Positions 7,091 through 15,412 of a DNA stretch of 33,497 nt are shown here, one piece after another (within the stretch, counting starts at the first letter, position 1; each line of letters begins with the position of its first letter). The notes beneath the pieces were generated by a model that did no database searches, was not told the DNA's origin, and saw only the letters and a program-made list of their open reading frames with translations. The stretch comes from an uncultured Xylophilus sp. GTDB taxonomy: Bacteria > Pseudomonadota > Gammaproteobacteria > Burkholderiales > Burkholderiaceae_C. A program made the translations under genes and the position numbers. The stretch spans positions 1 to 33,497 of the forward strand of contig CAJYQL010000033.1 of the NCBI GenBank assembly GCA_913776965.1, given 5' to 3'.

Positions 7091-9208
7091 ATGCGCTTAG
7101 AGTCGATCCGCTGCAAGCTTGGCCCGAAGGTCGGTATTCGTGGTCCATCTGCAGCCGCTGCCGTTGCCGTGCTGGCCTGCTTGCTCACGATTGGGGCGTC
7201 TGCCCTGCTGGTGTGGGCAGAAATTCGACGCACAGAGCATGGTGCCAGGGAGCAGTTGCGCATGCTGGTGCGCATGATCGAGGACGATGTCGTTCGCACA
7301 GCCGATGCTGCTCATGCCGCCCTGTCCACCGTGGTTGCGGCCATCGAGCACCATGTGCCGACGGACGATCCTGCGCTGCTCGGGCCCCTGCTGGCCCAAA
7401 CCCTGGTGGGCCTGCAAAACGTCCGGGCAATCTCGATCGTCGATCTTTCGGGTCGAATTCTTGCCAGTTCCGCGGCTGACGACGTCGACAAGATCATCTC
7501 CCTGGACGCGCTTGGCGGGCCTTTGTCCGGGAGCGGTTCGATGTTGGGTCCGGTCGCACGTGGTTTGACGCTCTCGGATGCTGGCCGAGGCCCGGAGGCG
7601 AAGGCAGACTCCCGCTTCCTTCCCCTGGTGATGCGACAGACCTCTTCTACCGGCCACGATCATTACGTGGTCGTGCAAATCGATCCGACGGGACTCGCCA
7701 GCTATCAGCGCAAGCTTCTCCAAGACGAGCCGCGCATCCAGTCCACCATTCTGCAGAAAGACGGAGCGCTGGTCGCGTCCTCCGGGAAGTTTGCGGACGA
7801 TGTGCAAGCGGGGCCGCCGAACGCCGTCACCGCACGGGCACTGGACGGTGCTCACCGTGGGACGTTCATTCAAGAGGGACAAGAGCGGCGTCTTGTGGCG
7901 TATCGGTCTCTTTCGCGCTACCCGCTCGTGATCGTTGTGCAGCAACCGTACAGCGCCATCGTGGACGATGCACTCGCGAGCCTGCATTGGCTGCTATGGT
8001 CAATGCCTGCCGTGCTGGCAGTGATCGTGGGATCGACGGTACTGGCGTCCCGCACCATTCGGCAACGCGAGCGCACGCGCGTTCTGCTGCGCAGTGCCGA
8101 AGGGCGATTGCAAGACCAGTTGCGGCTGACGCAGCTTCTGCAGGAAATCGCGCCGGTTCCCCTCTGCATGACCGATACGTCGGGACGGTTCCTCATGGTC
8201 AACCGCGCCTGGGAGGAGTTCATGCGTTTGCGTCGTGCAGAGGTGCTAGGGCGGCGGAATGCCGACTTTCTCCCACCGGCCGAGGCCTTCGTGTATGACG
8301 TCCATGATGCACGGCTGCTTCGGGAAGGCGGCGAAGTTCATTTCGAAGATTCTTTTAAGCGTGCCGACGGTACGCGCCGCCATGTGCAGGTCCACAAAGT
8401 CGCCGTTACCCGCGAAGACGGATCGATCGTGGGGTTGCTCGCCGCGAAGCTGGATGTCAGCGATTTCCGTCTAGCGCAGGCGACCGCCGAAACGGCATCC
8501 CGCTCGAAATCCGAATTCGTGGCGAACATCAGCCACGAACTCCGGACACCGCTGCAATCCATCCTCGGATTTTCAGAATTGGGTCTTCATCGGGGGGCGG
8601 AGCATCCGAGACTGGCAGCGATGTTCGAGGACATTCGGGCATCAGGCATCCGAATGCTGGAACTCGTCAACAACCTGCTCGACGTCTCCAAGATTGAAAG
8701 TACGGTGGGTACTTTCAACTTCCGTGCAGTGGATGTCCGGATCTGCATCCAGACCGTGGCCCAGGAACTGGAACCTTTGTTCAATCGCAAACGCCAACGC
8801 CTCGACTTGGTCTGCGGCGATCATCCAATCGTGGCACCGATCGATGCCATTCGCATCCAGCAGGTGATCCGCAATGTCCTGGCGAATGCGATCAAGTTTT
8901 CACCCGAAGAAAGCACGATCACGGTGTCCGTTGAGCTGGCTATTGGGTTGCCCGGATTGCACGAAATTCTCATTGCGGTGCGCGATCAGGGTCCCGGCGT
9001 GCCTGAAGGGGAAAACGACGCCATTTTCGAGCCTTTCGTGCAATCGACACGCACCCAACAGATCGGGGGCGGCACGGGTCTGGGGCTGGCCATCTGCCGC
9101 AAGATCGTCGATGCGCATGGGGGGAGCATCCGTGCGCACAACGCACCAGAGCGCGGTGCGGTATTTGAGATCCGATTGCCGTACGACGATGGTGGAGTCC
9201 GCTCGTGA
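7091..9208 (+). CDS. membrane sensor histidine kinase (periplasmic sensor, PAS, HisKA, HATPase)
   Basis: This 705-residue sensor kinase has TM1 (about 20-42) and a large Cache-like periplasmic domain (about 45-295; VRAISIVDLSGRILASSA). TM2 (about 300-322, WLLWSMPAVLAVIVGSTVLA) and a PAS domain (about 345-460; VPLCMTDTSGRFLMVNRAW) follow. The dimerisation domain carries phospho-acceptor H482 in ANISHELRTPLQSIL. In the ATPase domain the N box is NVLANAIKFS, G1 is RDQGPGVPEG and G2 is GGGTGLGLAICRK. There is no attached receiver, so phosphate must go to separate receivers such as those at 5842, 5050 or 4338. ATG 7091 is chosen over TTG 7073, though neither has a good Shine-Dalgarno. A nine-codon frame (7063-7089, counting its stop) ends one base before it and could couple translation. 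The stop overlaps the next kinase (GTGA). Confidence 0.92.
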   Translation: MRLESIRCKLGPKVGIRGPSAAAAVAVLACLLTIGASALLVWAEIRRTEHGAREQLRMLVRMIEDDVVRTADAAHAALSTVVAAIEHHVPTDDPALLGPLLAQTLVGLQNVRAISIVDLSGRILASSAADDVDKIISLDALGGPLSGSGSMLGPVARGLTLSDAGRGPEAKADSRFLPLVMRQTSSTGHDHYVVVQIDPTGLASYQRKLLQDEPRIQSTILQKDGALVASSGKFADDVQAGPPNAVTARALDGAHRGTFIQEGQERRLVAYRSLSRYPLVIVVQQPYSAIVDDALASLHWLLWSMPAVLAVIVGSTVLASRTIRQRERTRVLLRSAEGRLQDQLRLTQLLQEIAPVPLCMTDTSGRFLMVNRAWEEFMRLRRAEVLGRRNADFLPPAEAFVYDVHDARLLREGGEVHFEDSFKRADGTRRHVQVHKVAVTREDGSIVGLLAAKLDVSDFRLAQATAETASRSKSEFVANISHELRTPLQSILGFSELGLHRGAEHPRLAAMFEDIRASGIRMLELVNNLLDVSKIESTVGTFNFRAVDVRICIQTVAQELEPLFNRKRQRLDLVCGDHPIVAPIDAIRIQQVIRNVLANAIKFSPEESTITVSVELAIGLPGLHEILIAVRDQGPGVPEGENDAIFEPFVQSTRTQQIGGGTGLGLAICRKIVDAHGGSIRAHNAPERGAVFEIRLPYDDGGVRS

Positions 9209-11010
9209 GTGCCACTTTTCCCCGTCATCAAGAAGTTCCAGGAAAAGCATGGTTCAGGCGCATGGGGTTGGCTGCCCGAGCCCCGACGCGACTGCAATGG
9301 TCGACGATCGCGCTGCTCGCGATGGTCGTATGCGCGATATGGATCACGGTATTTGCACTACTCGACTCCTATCGCAAGGGTGCGATCGATGCACAGGTCC
9401 GGCAGAACTCCAATATCGCGCGCGCGCTGCAAGAGCAGACACTTCGTGTCATCGCGGGAGTTGATCAGGCGGTCATCCGATTGGCGCATATGGCAGCAGC
9501 CGGGCCAGTGGCACCCTCAGAGTTTCAGAAACAGGTTGACGCTACCGGCCTGTCGTCCGATATCTTGACCCAGTTGTCGCTCATCGATGGTCAGGGCCGT
9601 TTTGTGGGAAGCAACATCGATCCGTCCGGTCATGCGACTGGGCCGATCAACCTGTCGGACCGGGAGCACGTGAGCGTGCACCTTGCTCCGCCCGGCGCAC
9701 TGCGGGAACACCTGGCGGCAGACGGTTTGTTTATCGGGAAGCCGGTTCTGGGCAAGGTTTCCAAGAAGTGGACGATTCAGCTGTCACGGCCCGTTCTCGA
9801 CGCCGCCGGCAAGTCTGCCGGCGTGGTGGTCGCATCGGTGGATCCCCGGTATTTCGAGGAGGTCTATCAACACGTGCGCCTCGGCACCGGAGGCGGCGTC
9901 AGCCTGGTGGGCGCGGATGGTGTGATACGTGCGCGAGTACTGGGCGGCGTCAGCAGTGGCATGGGTGCTGCCGTGGGCAGCGGAGGCCGTGTGTACCGCA
10001 ACGCCCTTGCACAGGAGGGCGTCATGATCGGCCAGGGGGCTATTGCAAACGCCGGACGCATCGCAGCCTACCACCAAGTCAGCGGTTATCCGCTCTACGT
10101 GTTCACCATCGCCTCTTTGCAGGAAGCTTTGTCCGAATGGTCAAAGGCACGTCGTCTGATCGTGTCTCTGGCCGCTCTGCTCAGCTTGGCCATAGTGGGT
10201 GCGGGGGGGCTGTTCATCTCGGGTGTACGCCATCTGGAGCGCCAGCACCGTGCGTTGCAACGCAGTGAATCGGACGCCCAGGTCGCCAATCGCGCCAAGA
10301 CCGAGTTTCTGGCCGCGATCTCCCATGAACTGCGTACGCCGCTCACGAGCATCCGCGGTTTTGCGGAACTAATGGAGCGAAGAGGCGAAGACAAGCGCTT
10401 CCGCGAACAGGCTTCGCTGATACGGAAATCGTCGGAGCACCTGAACGCCCTGCTGTCGGAAATTCTCGATCTGTCAGCTGTGGAATCGGGCTCGATGCAA
10501 TTCGCACAGGACCAGATCGTTGTCCGCGATCTGGTCGAAGCCACGGTCGAAATTTTCCAAATCACGGCGGCAGCGAAATCGTTGGATTTGCAGATCCGTT
10601 TCGCGCCCGACTTACCACCAACGCTGGAAGTCGACGGCTTCCGGCTACGCCAGATTCTCAACAACCTGCTGTCGAATGCCATCAAATTCACGGCGAACGG
10701 ACGCGTCGATGTGGACGTCCGTATCGATGCAGGATTCTGGACTTTTGCGGTTACCGATATGGGGCCGGGAATCGAACCCGAACTGCACGAGACCGTATTT
10801 GAGAAATTTCGGCAGGGTCATGCACGGGTCAGCTACGAGCATGGAGGAACCGGCCTTGGCCTTGCGCTTTCGCGATCGCTCGCCCGCAGTATGGGTGGCG
10901 ATATCCGCCTGCGATCGGCCAAAGGAGCGGGTGCTTGCTTCACCTTGCTTCTGCCAGCGACATCCCGTGCGCAGGTCGATACAGCCATCTTGGAAGCGCA
11001 CACACACTAA
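9205..11010 (+). CDS. membrane sensor histidine kinase (Cache-like sensor, HisKA, HATPase)
   Basis: This second sensor kinase, 601 residues, starts at GTG 9205 and overlaps the previous stop by four bases (GTGA), so the two are translationally coupled. TM1 is about 32-53 (WSTIALLAMVVCAIWITVFALL in context). A Cache-type periplasmic domain spans about 55-310 and contains LIDGQGRFVGSN and IGKPVLGKVSKKW, typical of double-Cache sensors. TM2 is about 315-337. No PAS domain intervenes before the dimerisation domain, whose phospho-acceptor is H374 in AAISHELRTPLTSIRGF. ATPase motifs are NNLLSNAIKF, TDMGPGIEPE and GGTGLGLALSRS. As with its partner, no receiver is attached. Two adjacent kinases with different sensory input suggest two stimuli feeding one set of receivers, possibly through heterodimers; that is inference. 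It is the last intact gene of the low-GC block. Confidence 0.92.
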   Translation: MSATFPRHQEVPGKAWFRRMGLAARAPTRLQWSTIALLAMVVCAIWITVFALLDSYRKGAIDAQVRQNSNIARALQEQTLRVIAGVDQAVIRLAHMAAAGPVAPSEFQKQVDATGLSSDILTQLSLIDGQGRFVGSNIDPSGHATGPINLSDREHVSVHLAPPGALREHLAADGLFIGKPVLGKVSKKWTIQLSRPVLDAAGKSAGVVVASVDPRYFEEVYQHVRLGTGGGVSLVGADGVIRARVLGGVSSGMGAAVGSGGRVYRNALAQEGVMIGQGAIANAGRIAAYHQVSGYPLYVFTIASLQEALSEWSKARRLIVSLAALLSLAIVGAGGLFISGVRHLERQHRALQRSESDAQVANRAKTEFLAAISHELRTPLTSIRGFAELMERRGEDKRFREQASLIRKSSEHLNALLSEILDLSAVESGSMQFAQDQIVVRDLVEATVEIFQITAAAKSLDLQIRFAPDLPPTLEVDGFRLRQILNNLLSNAIKFTANGRVDVDVRIDAGFWTFAVTDMGPGIEPELHETVFEKFRQGHARVSYEHGGTGLGLALSRSLARSMGGDIRLRSAKGAGACFTLLLPATSRAQVDTAILEAHTH

Positions 11011-11126
11011 TGTCTGCGCTTCCCGGACCTTCTGCTCCCTGATCTCCGCTTGCCGCCGACCGCGTTGACGGTCGCACAGATGGGAGGACCCAGGAAGTCC
11101 GATGCCGGCGCATCATCTGTCACCGT

Positions 11127-11543
11127 GGTCGACGCCGCGCGACGGCGCATGGGATGCCGAACGCGCACGTGGCGCTGGGGGCAGGCGCTACACGGCATCG
11201 CCACCAATGCGATCGACGTGAGCGACGGGCTGGTCGGCGAACTGGGGAATGTACGTTGGGGTAACGGAAGGTCGATGCCGCTATTGGATTGTTAGCTGCA
11301 TGCGGAGGTGGGACCGACGCAGAGGGCACTTTTGCCATCGGACCCGCCAGAAGTATTGGCACCGCAGCGGCTGGCGTTTACGCGCCGCAGGCGCACCGTG
11401 CGGCGGTCGAGGCCGCCGGACGTGCGGCCGGCACCGCCGTGACGCGCATCGGGCGGATCGACGCGGAGCCGGGCGTGCGGGTGGTCGGCGCGGATGGCGC
11501 GCAGGTGCCGGGCCGGTTCGCGTCGTTCGACCACTTCGGATAA
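11127..11543 (+). pseudogene. decayed duplicate of the 3' third of thiL
   Basis: From GTCGACGCCGCGCG at 11127 to the TAA at 11541-11543 the DNA aligns with thiL from about 674 to 1140. The last 140 bases differ at only about nine positions (hand alignment), and both end in the protein string GRFASFDHFG. The upstream part has lost about 16 bases net, which breaks the frame. A further net 36-base loss removes the GGDDYE motif. The copy of the interspersed repeat is retained (GCTAT at 11280, with one stem mismatch). No start codon or N-terminal two thirds exist, so no kinase can be made. With thiL it forms a direct repeat flanking the signalling block. Bases 11011-11126 and 11544-11675 hold no recognisable gene. 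Confidence 0.9.
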
Positions 11544-11675
11544 GCCGACCGATCCTGCGGCGGCGGACGCACGCGGCGCGGGATCGCATGCGAAACGCAT
11601 CGGCGCATCCGGCGCGCGTCCGCAAACCATCGCGCCGCGCCGGCACTTTCCGCCACGACGCGGAGCGACGCCGGT

Positions 11676-13587
11676 TCACGCCGGGTTCGGCGCTCCCTTC
11701 AGGCGGTGGGCCACGTTGAATCCCGTCGCGCTGCCGCTGGTGACGTGGTAGCAGGTGCCGGCGCACTGCGCATGGTGCGACTGCTCCACCCGGCCCTTGA
11801 TCTTGTCGATGGCCTGGTCCGCTGCGCCGCCGGGGGCCGAATAGGCGGTGATCATCTTCTCGACCTGGCCATACAGCTCGTTGTAGAACAGACCCAGGAC
11901 GCTGTTCGCGGCCAGCAGCTTCAGCATGTGCTTCTGCAGCCGGAACAGGTGCTTGGTGGCCGTGACCATGTCGGCATGGGTGGTCTCCTGGCCGCTGCGG
12001 TCCCGGGTGCTGGCGTGGGCGCATGGTGCTGCCGTCGGCATAGAAGGCCTGCAGGGCCGCGATGCTCTCCTGGCACTTGCGGATGCTGTCGGCCATCGCC
12101 TCGATCCGTCCGGCCTTCAGCATCGAGCGCAGCAGCCAGATGCGCTGCGCCGGATCGGTCACCGTGTTGCCGTAGATCGCCTTGATGTTGCTGCGGTCGT
12201 TGAGCATTTCCAGCGCATAGCCGACCAGCGCCGACACCACGATGCCCGCGGCCAGGCCGGCACCGCCGCTGGCGGCGATGTTGACGGTCGACCCGATGGC
12301 GCTGGACCCGAGCGCGGACGATACCGACGCACTGGTCGCGGCGGTCTTGCCTGCGCCCAGCACCACGCCCTGCAGCTGGCTGATGCTGAAGTCCTTCAGG
12401 CTCGTCCCGCCGACATGGCCGCTGCGGGTCGCCGCGGCTTGGTCCCCGAGGTCCACCGGGCCGGCCGCCGCCAGGGCGTCCTGGACCTTGCCGCTGACAT
12501 CGTTGTGGTCGCCGTCGGAGGCGCTCTTGGCTTCCTTCAGGATGGAGGCGAAGGCTTTCTCCATCTCGGCCTTGCCGGACCGGGTCATCATGCGCTGCCG
12601 CAGGGCCATGAGCGGCATCAGGCCCGCGACGTGGGCCCCGGCCGCGCCGGGACGGGCGCCGGTCATGGTCTCGAACCAGGTCTTCCAGGCCAGCGCGTTG
12701 TAGTCGCGGAGGTGGTTCGCCACCGTCACGCTCTTGCCGTAGGCCTTCTTCTGCTCGGGGTTCAGCAGATTCGCATCGGGCTTGGCCAGATGGATGACGA
12801 GGTTGGCGGTATGGATCTCGCCGAGCAGGCTGCACATCTGGCTGGCGGCCGCGATCTTGTTGTCCACCAGGAACACGAAGTTCGACAGGTGGTCCATCTG
12901 CCGGCCCTTGTCGAGCTTTTCTTCCAGCCGGTGCTTGAACCGGAACAGGCCGTAGGCCAGCGTCGCCGCATCGCCGCAGTTGGTCACCGGCGCGGCGACC
13001 ATCCGGTCCAGCAGCTTGCCGGCTTCGATCGCCTTATCCTGGTAGCGGGCGAGCGCTTCCAGGTCGGCGGCGTTCAGCATGTACTCCAGGTCGCTCACCA
13101 TGGCAGAGGTGTCGTAGCGCTCGTCGGCGCTCTGGCCGGAGGTGCGTTCGTGCGCCTGGCCTCGCTGGTAGGCCCCGTAGGCATTGACGCCGACGGCGAT
13201 GCCGATGCCGAGCGCGAAGACGCCCACGGCGATACCGCCGGTGATCGCCGCGGACGCCGCCACCAGCACCACCCCGCCGCCGACCGCCACGCCCACCCCG
13301 ATGCCGGTGCCCACGCTCGCCGCCGTGCCGGCCGCCGTGGTGGCCAGTCCGCGCTTGTTGTGCGAGAAGCTGTTGATCTGGTTCTGGAAGAAATGCCGGG
13401 TGCCGCCGGTCGAGACCGCGCCCGCGAACTCCTTGTTGCCCGCCTTTTCGACCGGCAGCGCGATCGACTTGCGCGCGAAATAGCCCGCATCGTGCAGCAG
13501 CATGGCGGTGCCGCGGGCGGTTCGGCACAGTTCCTCCTCCTTCTGCTTCATGCGGGTGGCGTACTGGGCGAGAAGCTTTCTGGACAT
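11676..13587 (-). pseudogene. frameshifted orphan protein with Gly/Ala-rich hydrophobic stretches
   Basis: I do not recognise this family. ATG 13587 has an upstream AGGAAA and opens a frame of about 522 residues. Near 12017-12019 (GGG on the + strand) sense continues in another frame as STRDRSGQETTHADMVTATK and on to a TGA at 11676. Removing one base would give a protein of about 637 residues. The first frame instead reads on into low-quality sequence and the antisense of the thiL remnant. Visible features: a charged N-terminus without a signal peptide; a long Gly/Ala/Val hydrophobic segment at about 82-140 able to form a membrane hairpin of glycine-zipper type; a mostly helical middle; a second Gly/Ala-rich stretch at about 405-465; a helical C-terminus. 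The layout recalls pore-forming or translocated proteins, but no secretion gene, immunity gene or family motif is seen. A sequencing error is possible. Confidence 0.6.
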
Positions 13588-13820
13588 GTTCCGATTTCCT
13601 GCGCTGCCCGGGCCGGCTGCGTGCCGTGGGGACTGTACCGGCACGGCGGCGTTCGGTCGATGTGCCAGTACCTAATCGACGCGTGAACGCGCTCAGGCCT
13701 ACATCGCCTCGCCGCATGACACAACGGTCGTTTGCCGCCTTGCGGCCACGGCGAAGGCATGCATACGCCCGCAGCTTGAAGCTCGGAGTTCGACGCCCAC
13801 CCGCTGGCGACGGCGCACAT
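13588..13820. other. spacer between paiB-like gene and orphan gene
   Basis: These 233 bases should contain the promoter of the leftward orphan gene. I see no convincing -35/-10 pair, and no plant-pathogen type TTCG-N16-TTCG box on the relevant strand. Nothing else is recognisable. Confidence 0.4.
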
Positions 13821-14492
13821 TCAGACGCGCGTATTAAGTGGGGCTGTCACCTGTGCCATCGTCTCGGCCACCGCCCGGTCCCGCGGATCCGCGCTCCCCG
13901 CCAGCCCGTCGACCACCCCCTGCTGGTCCGCCGCCGTCCGGTTCTGGCTCATCTTCCACTTCCCTTCGACCCGCTCCACCACGATCTCCAGGCCGACGAT
14001 CTGGGCGATCTGCGCCTCCAGATAGTCGGCCGGCGCGTCGCCCATCTTCCAGGGCGCGGGGCGCGCGGCCTCGAAACGGCGGGTCAGGCGGGCGAGCAGG
14101 CCGCGCAGCCAGCGCGGGTCGTCGTGCACCGCGATGCGGCCGTGGGCATGCACCGCGACGTAGTTCCAGGTCGGGACAACCCGGTGGTGGGTCTGCTTGG
14201 ATGGGTACAGGCTGGGGGAGACATACGCGTCCGGCCCGCGGAACACGACCAGCGTGGGCAGCGGCTGCGCCGGATTGGCGGCTGCCGCGTCCTGCCAGAC
14301 CGGGTTGGCGCGGGCGACGTGGCAGCGCAGCACGCCCAGGCCGCCCGCGGCCCGGTCCCATTCGAACGGCAGGTGCTGGGCATCCAGCCCGCCGTCCGCC
14401 GTGTGGGTGACCAGCATGCCGAGCGGCGCACGGGTCGCGGCGGCCTGCAGCAGGTCGGGGTCGTTTTCGGCGAAATGGGCGGGCAGGTACAT
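13821..14492 (-). CDS. FMN-binding split-barrel protein, PaiB-like
   Basis: This 223-residue protein matches the PaiB family, small flavin-binding split-barrel proteins described in Bacillus as negative transcriptional regulators of sporulation and protease genes. Their role in proteobacteria is not established. Characteristic strings in order are MYLPAHFAENDPDLL, PLGMLVTH, LDAQHLPFEWD, CHVARANPVWQ, FRGPDAYVSPSLYPSK, VVPTWNYVAVHAHGRI, APWKMGD, IVGLEIVVERVEGKWKMSQNR and the terminal DQQGVVDGL region. The length is normal and the frame intact. The start is ATG 14492. It stands alone on the minus strand between the orphan gene and the tandem-repeat region, with no operon partner. High GC and codon choice resemble the chromosomal flank rather than the low-GC signalling block. 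DNA-binding activity should not be assumed. Confidence 0.9.
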   Translation of the reverse strand: MYLPAHFAENDPDLLQAAATRAPLGMLVTHTADGGLDAQHLPFEWDRAAGGLGVLRCHVARANPVWQDAAAANPAQPLPTLVVFRGPDAYVSPSLYPSKQTHHRVVPTWNYVAVHAHGRIAVHDDPRWLRGLLARLTRRFEAARPAPWKMGDAPADYLEAQIAQIVGLEIVVERVEGKWKMSQNRTAADQQGVVDGLAGSADPRDRAVAETMAQVTAPLNTRV

Positions 14493-14560
14493 GGCGAACG
14501 GTGCGGGTGAGGAGGTGCGTGCGCAGACGTAGCAGGGCGTGCTTCAGCCGTCAGCGTAGC

Positions 14561-14592
14561 GGAGTGGCGGAGTGGCGGAGTGGCGGAGTGGC
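14561..14592. repeat. GGAGTGGC x4 octanucleotide tandem repeat
   Basis: Four perfect 8-bp units lie 69 bases upstream of the paiB-like start codon on its non-coding side. They are followed by a pyrimidine-rich stretch (CCCCCTACCCCTACCCCCTAC) and then by the array at 14639. An 8-bp unit can slip, and its position would place copy-number change in the promoter region of the leftward paiB-like gene. Confidence 0.9.
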
Positions 14593-14638
14593 GCTAGCCG
14601 CCCCCTACCCCTACCCCCTACATCTACACCTGCCGCGC

Positions 14639-14738
14639 CCTGCTGCCTGCTGCCTGCTGCCTGCTGCCTGCTGCCTGTTGCCTGTTGCCTGTTGCCTGTT
14701 GCCTGTTGCCTGCTGCCCTGCCCTGCCCTGCCCTGCCC
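14639..14738. repeat. CCTGYTG x11 heptamer array followed by CCCTG x4
   Basis: Eleven 7-bp units run from 14639 to 14715: five CCTGCTG, five CCTGTTG and one CCTGCTG. Four CCCTG units (14716-14735) follow, ending in CCCG. The blocks of identical variants suggest repeated slippage or unequal exchange. The 392 bases between the paiB-like gene and pgpA contain this array, the octamer array and about 145 bases (14739-14884) in which I see no further feature. The short frame across it (LLPAACC, LLPVACC) is low-complexity and not a gene. Confidence 0.92.
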
Positions 14739-14884
14739 GTAACCATGCTCACCGCTACCTTGCCGCCCCGGCCACCGGCGAGGCACAGCCGGCTTTTCCG
14801 CGATGATGACGACCCTTGCGGCGGATGCGGCCTGCGCGTCCGCCAGCCGCAGTCCACGCCCCGCTTCGTCGCCTTCCGCCTCCC

Positions 14885-15412
14885 ATGCAGCCCTCCCCCG
14901 CCGCACCCCCCGCGCCCGTGCGCCCTACCGCCCGCTTCATGCTCGCGCATCCGGCGCATTTCATCGCGCTCGGCTTCGGCTCGGGTCTCGCGCCGGTGGG
15001 GCCGGGTACCGCCGGCACGCTCTGGGGCTGGCTCGCGTGGCTGGCGCTGGTGCCCTGGTTCACCACCGCGCAGCTGGGCGGGCTGATCGCCGGCGCCACG
15101 CTCGTCGGCTGGTGGGCCTGCACCGTGACCGCGCGGCGGCTCGGCAGCCTGGACCCGTCCAACATCGTCTGGGACGAGATCGTCGCCTTCTGGCTGGTGC
15201 TGTGGCTGGTGCTGCCGGCGGGGTTGCTCGGGCAGGCGGTCGCGTTCGCGCTGTTCCGCTTCTTCGACGCGGTCAAACCGGGGCCGGTGGGCTGGGCCGA
15301 CCGGGCGTTCCACGGCTTCGGGCCGCGCGGCGGCTTCGGCATCCTGGCCGACGATTTCGCGGCGGCCTTCTGCACGTTGCTGGTGATCGCCGGCTGGAAG
15401 GCGCTGGCATGA
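14885..15412 (+). CDS. pgpA: phosphatidylglycerophosphatase A PgpA
   Basis: PgpA dephosphorylates phosphatidylglycerophosphate to phosphatidylglycerol at the inner membrane. The 175-residue product carries the family signatures: [18 protein letters not shown] near the N-terminus, then [17 protein letters not shown] with the conserved acidic residues, [18 protein letters not shown], and [12 protein letters not shown] at the C-terminus. Three to four hydrophobic segments are visible. ATG 14885 is chosen because it gives a normal N-terminus ([18 protein letters not shown]) a short distance before the conserved [15 protein letters not shown]; an upstream in-frame ATG at 14816 adds only low-complexity residues. 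Its stop overlaps the cinA start (ATGA). In related genomes, as I recall, this gene directly follows thiL; here 13.7 kb intervenes. Confidence 0.94.
   Translation: MQPSPAAPPAPVRPTARFMLAHPAHFIALGFGSGLAPVGPGTAGTLWGWLAWLALVPWFTTAQLGGLIAGATLVGWWACTVTARRLGSLDPSNIVWDEIVAFWLVLWLVLPAGLLGQAVAFALFRFFDAVKPGPVGWADRAFHGFGPRGGFGILADDFAAAFCTLLVIAGWKALA

Noticed and set aside
11011-11126. Attachment site or integrase remnant next to the thiL copy
   Set aside because: No short perfect core repeat beyond thiL homology and no recombinase gene were found.
13588-13820. Plant-pathogen type III secretion box (TTCG-N16-TTCG) for the orphan gene
   Set aside because: No correctly spaced pair on the strand that would drive the gene.
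14639-14738. CRISPR-like array
   Set aside because: Units are 5-7 bp with no spacers and no cas genes nearby; these are simple tandem repeats.
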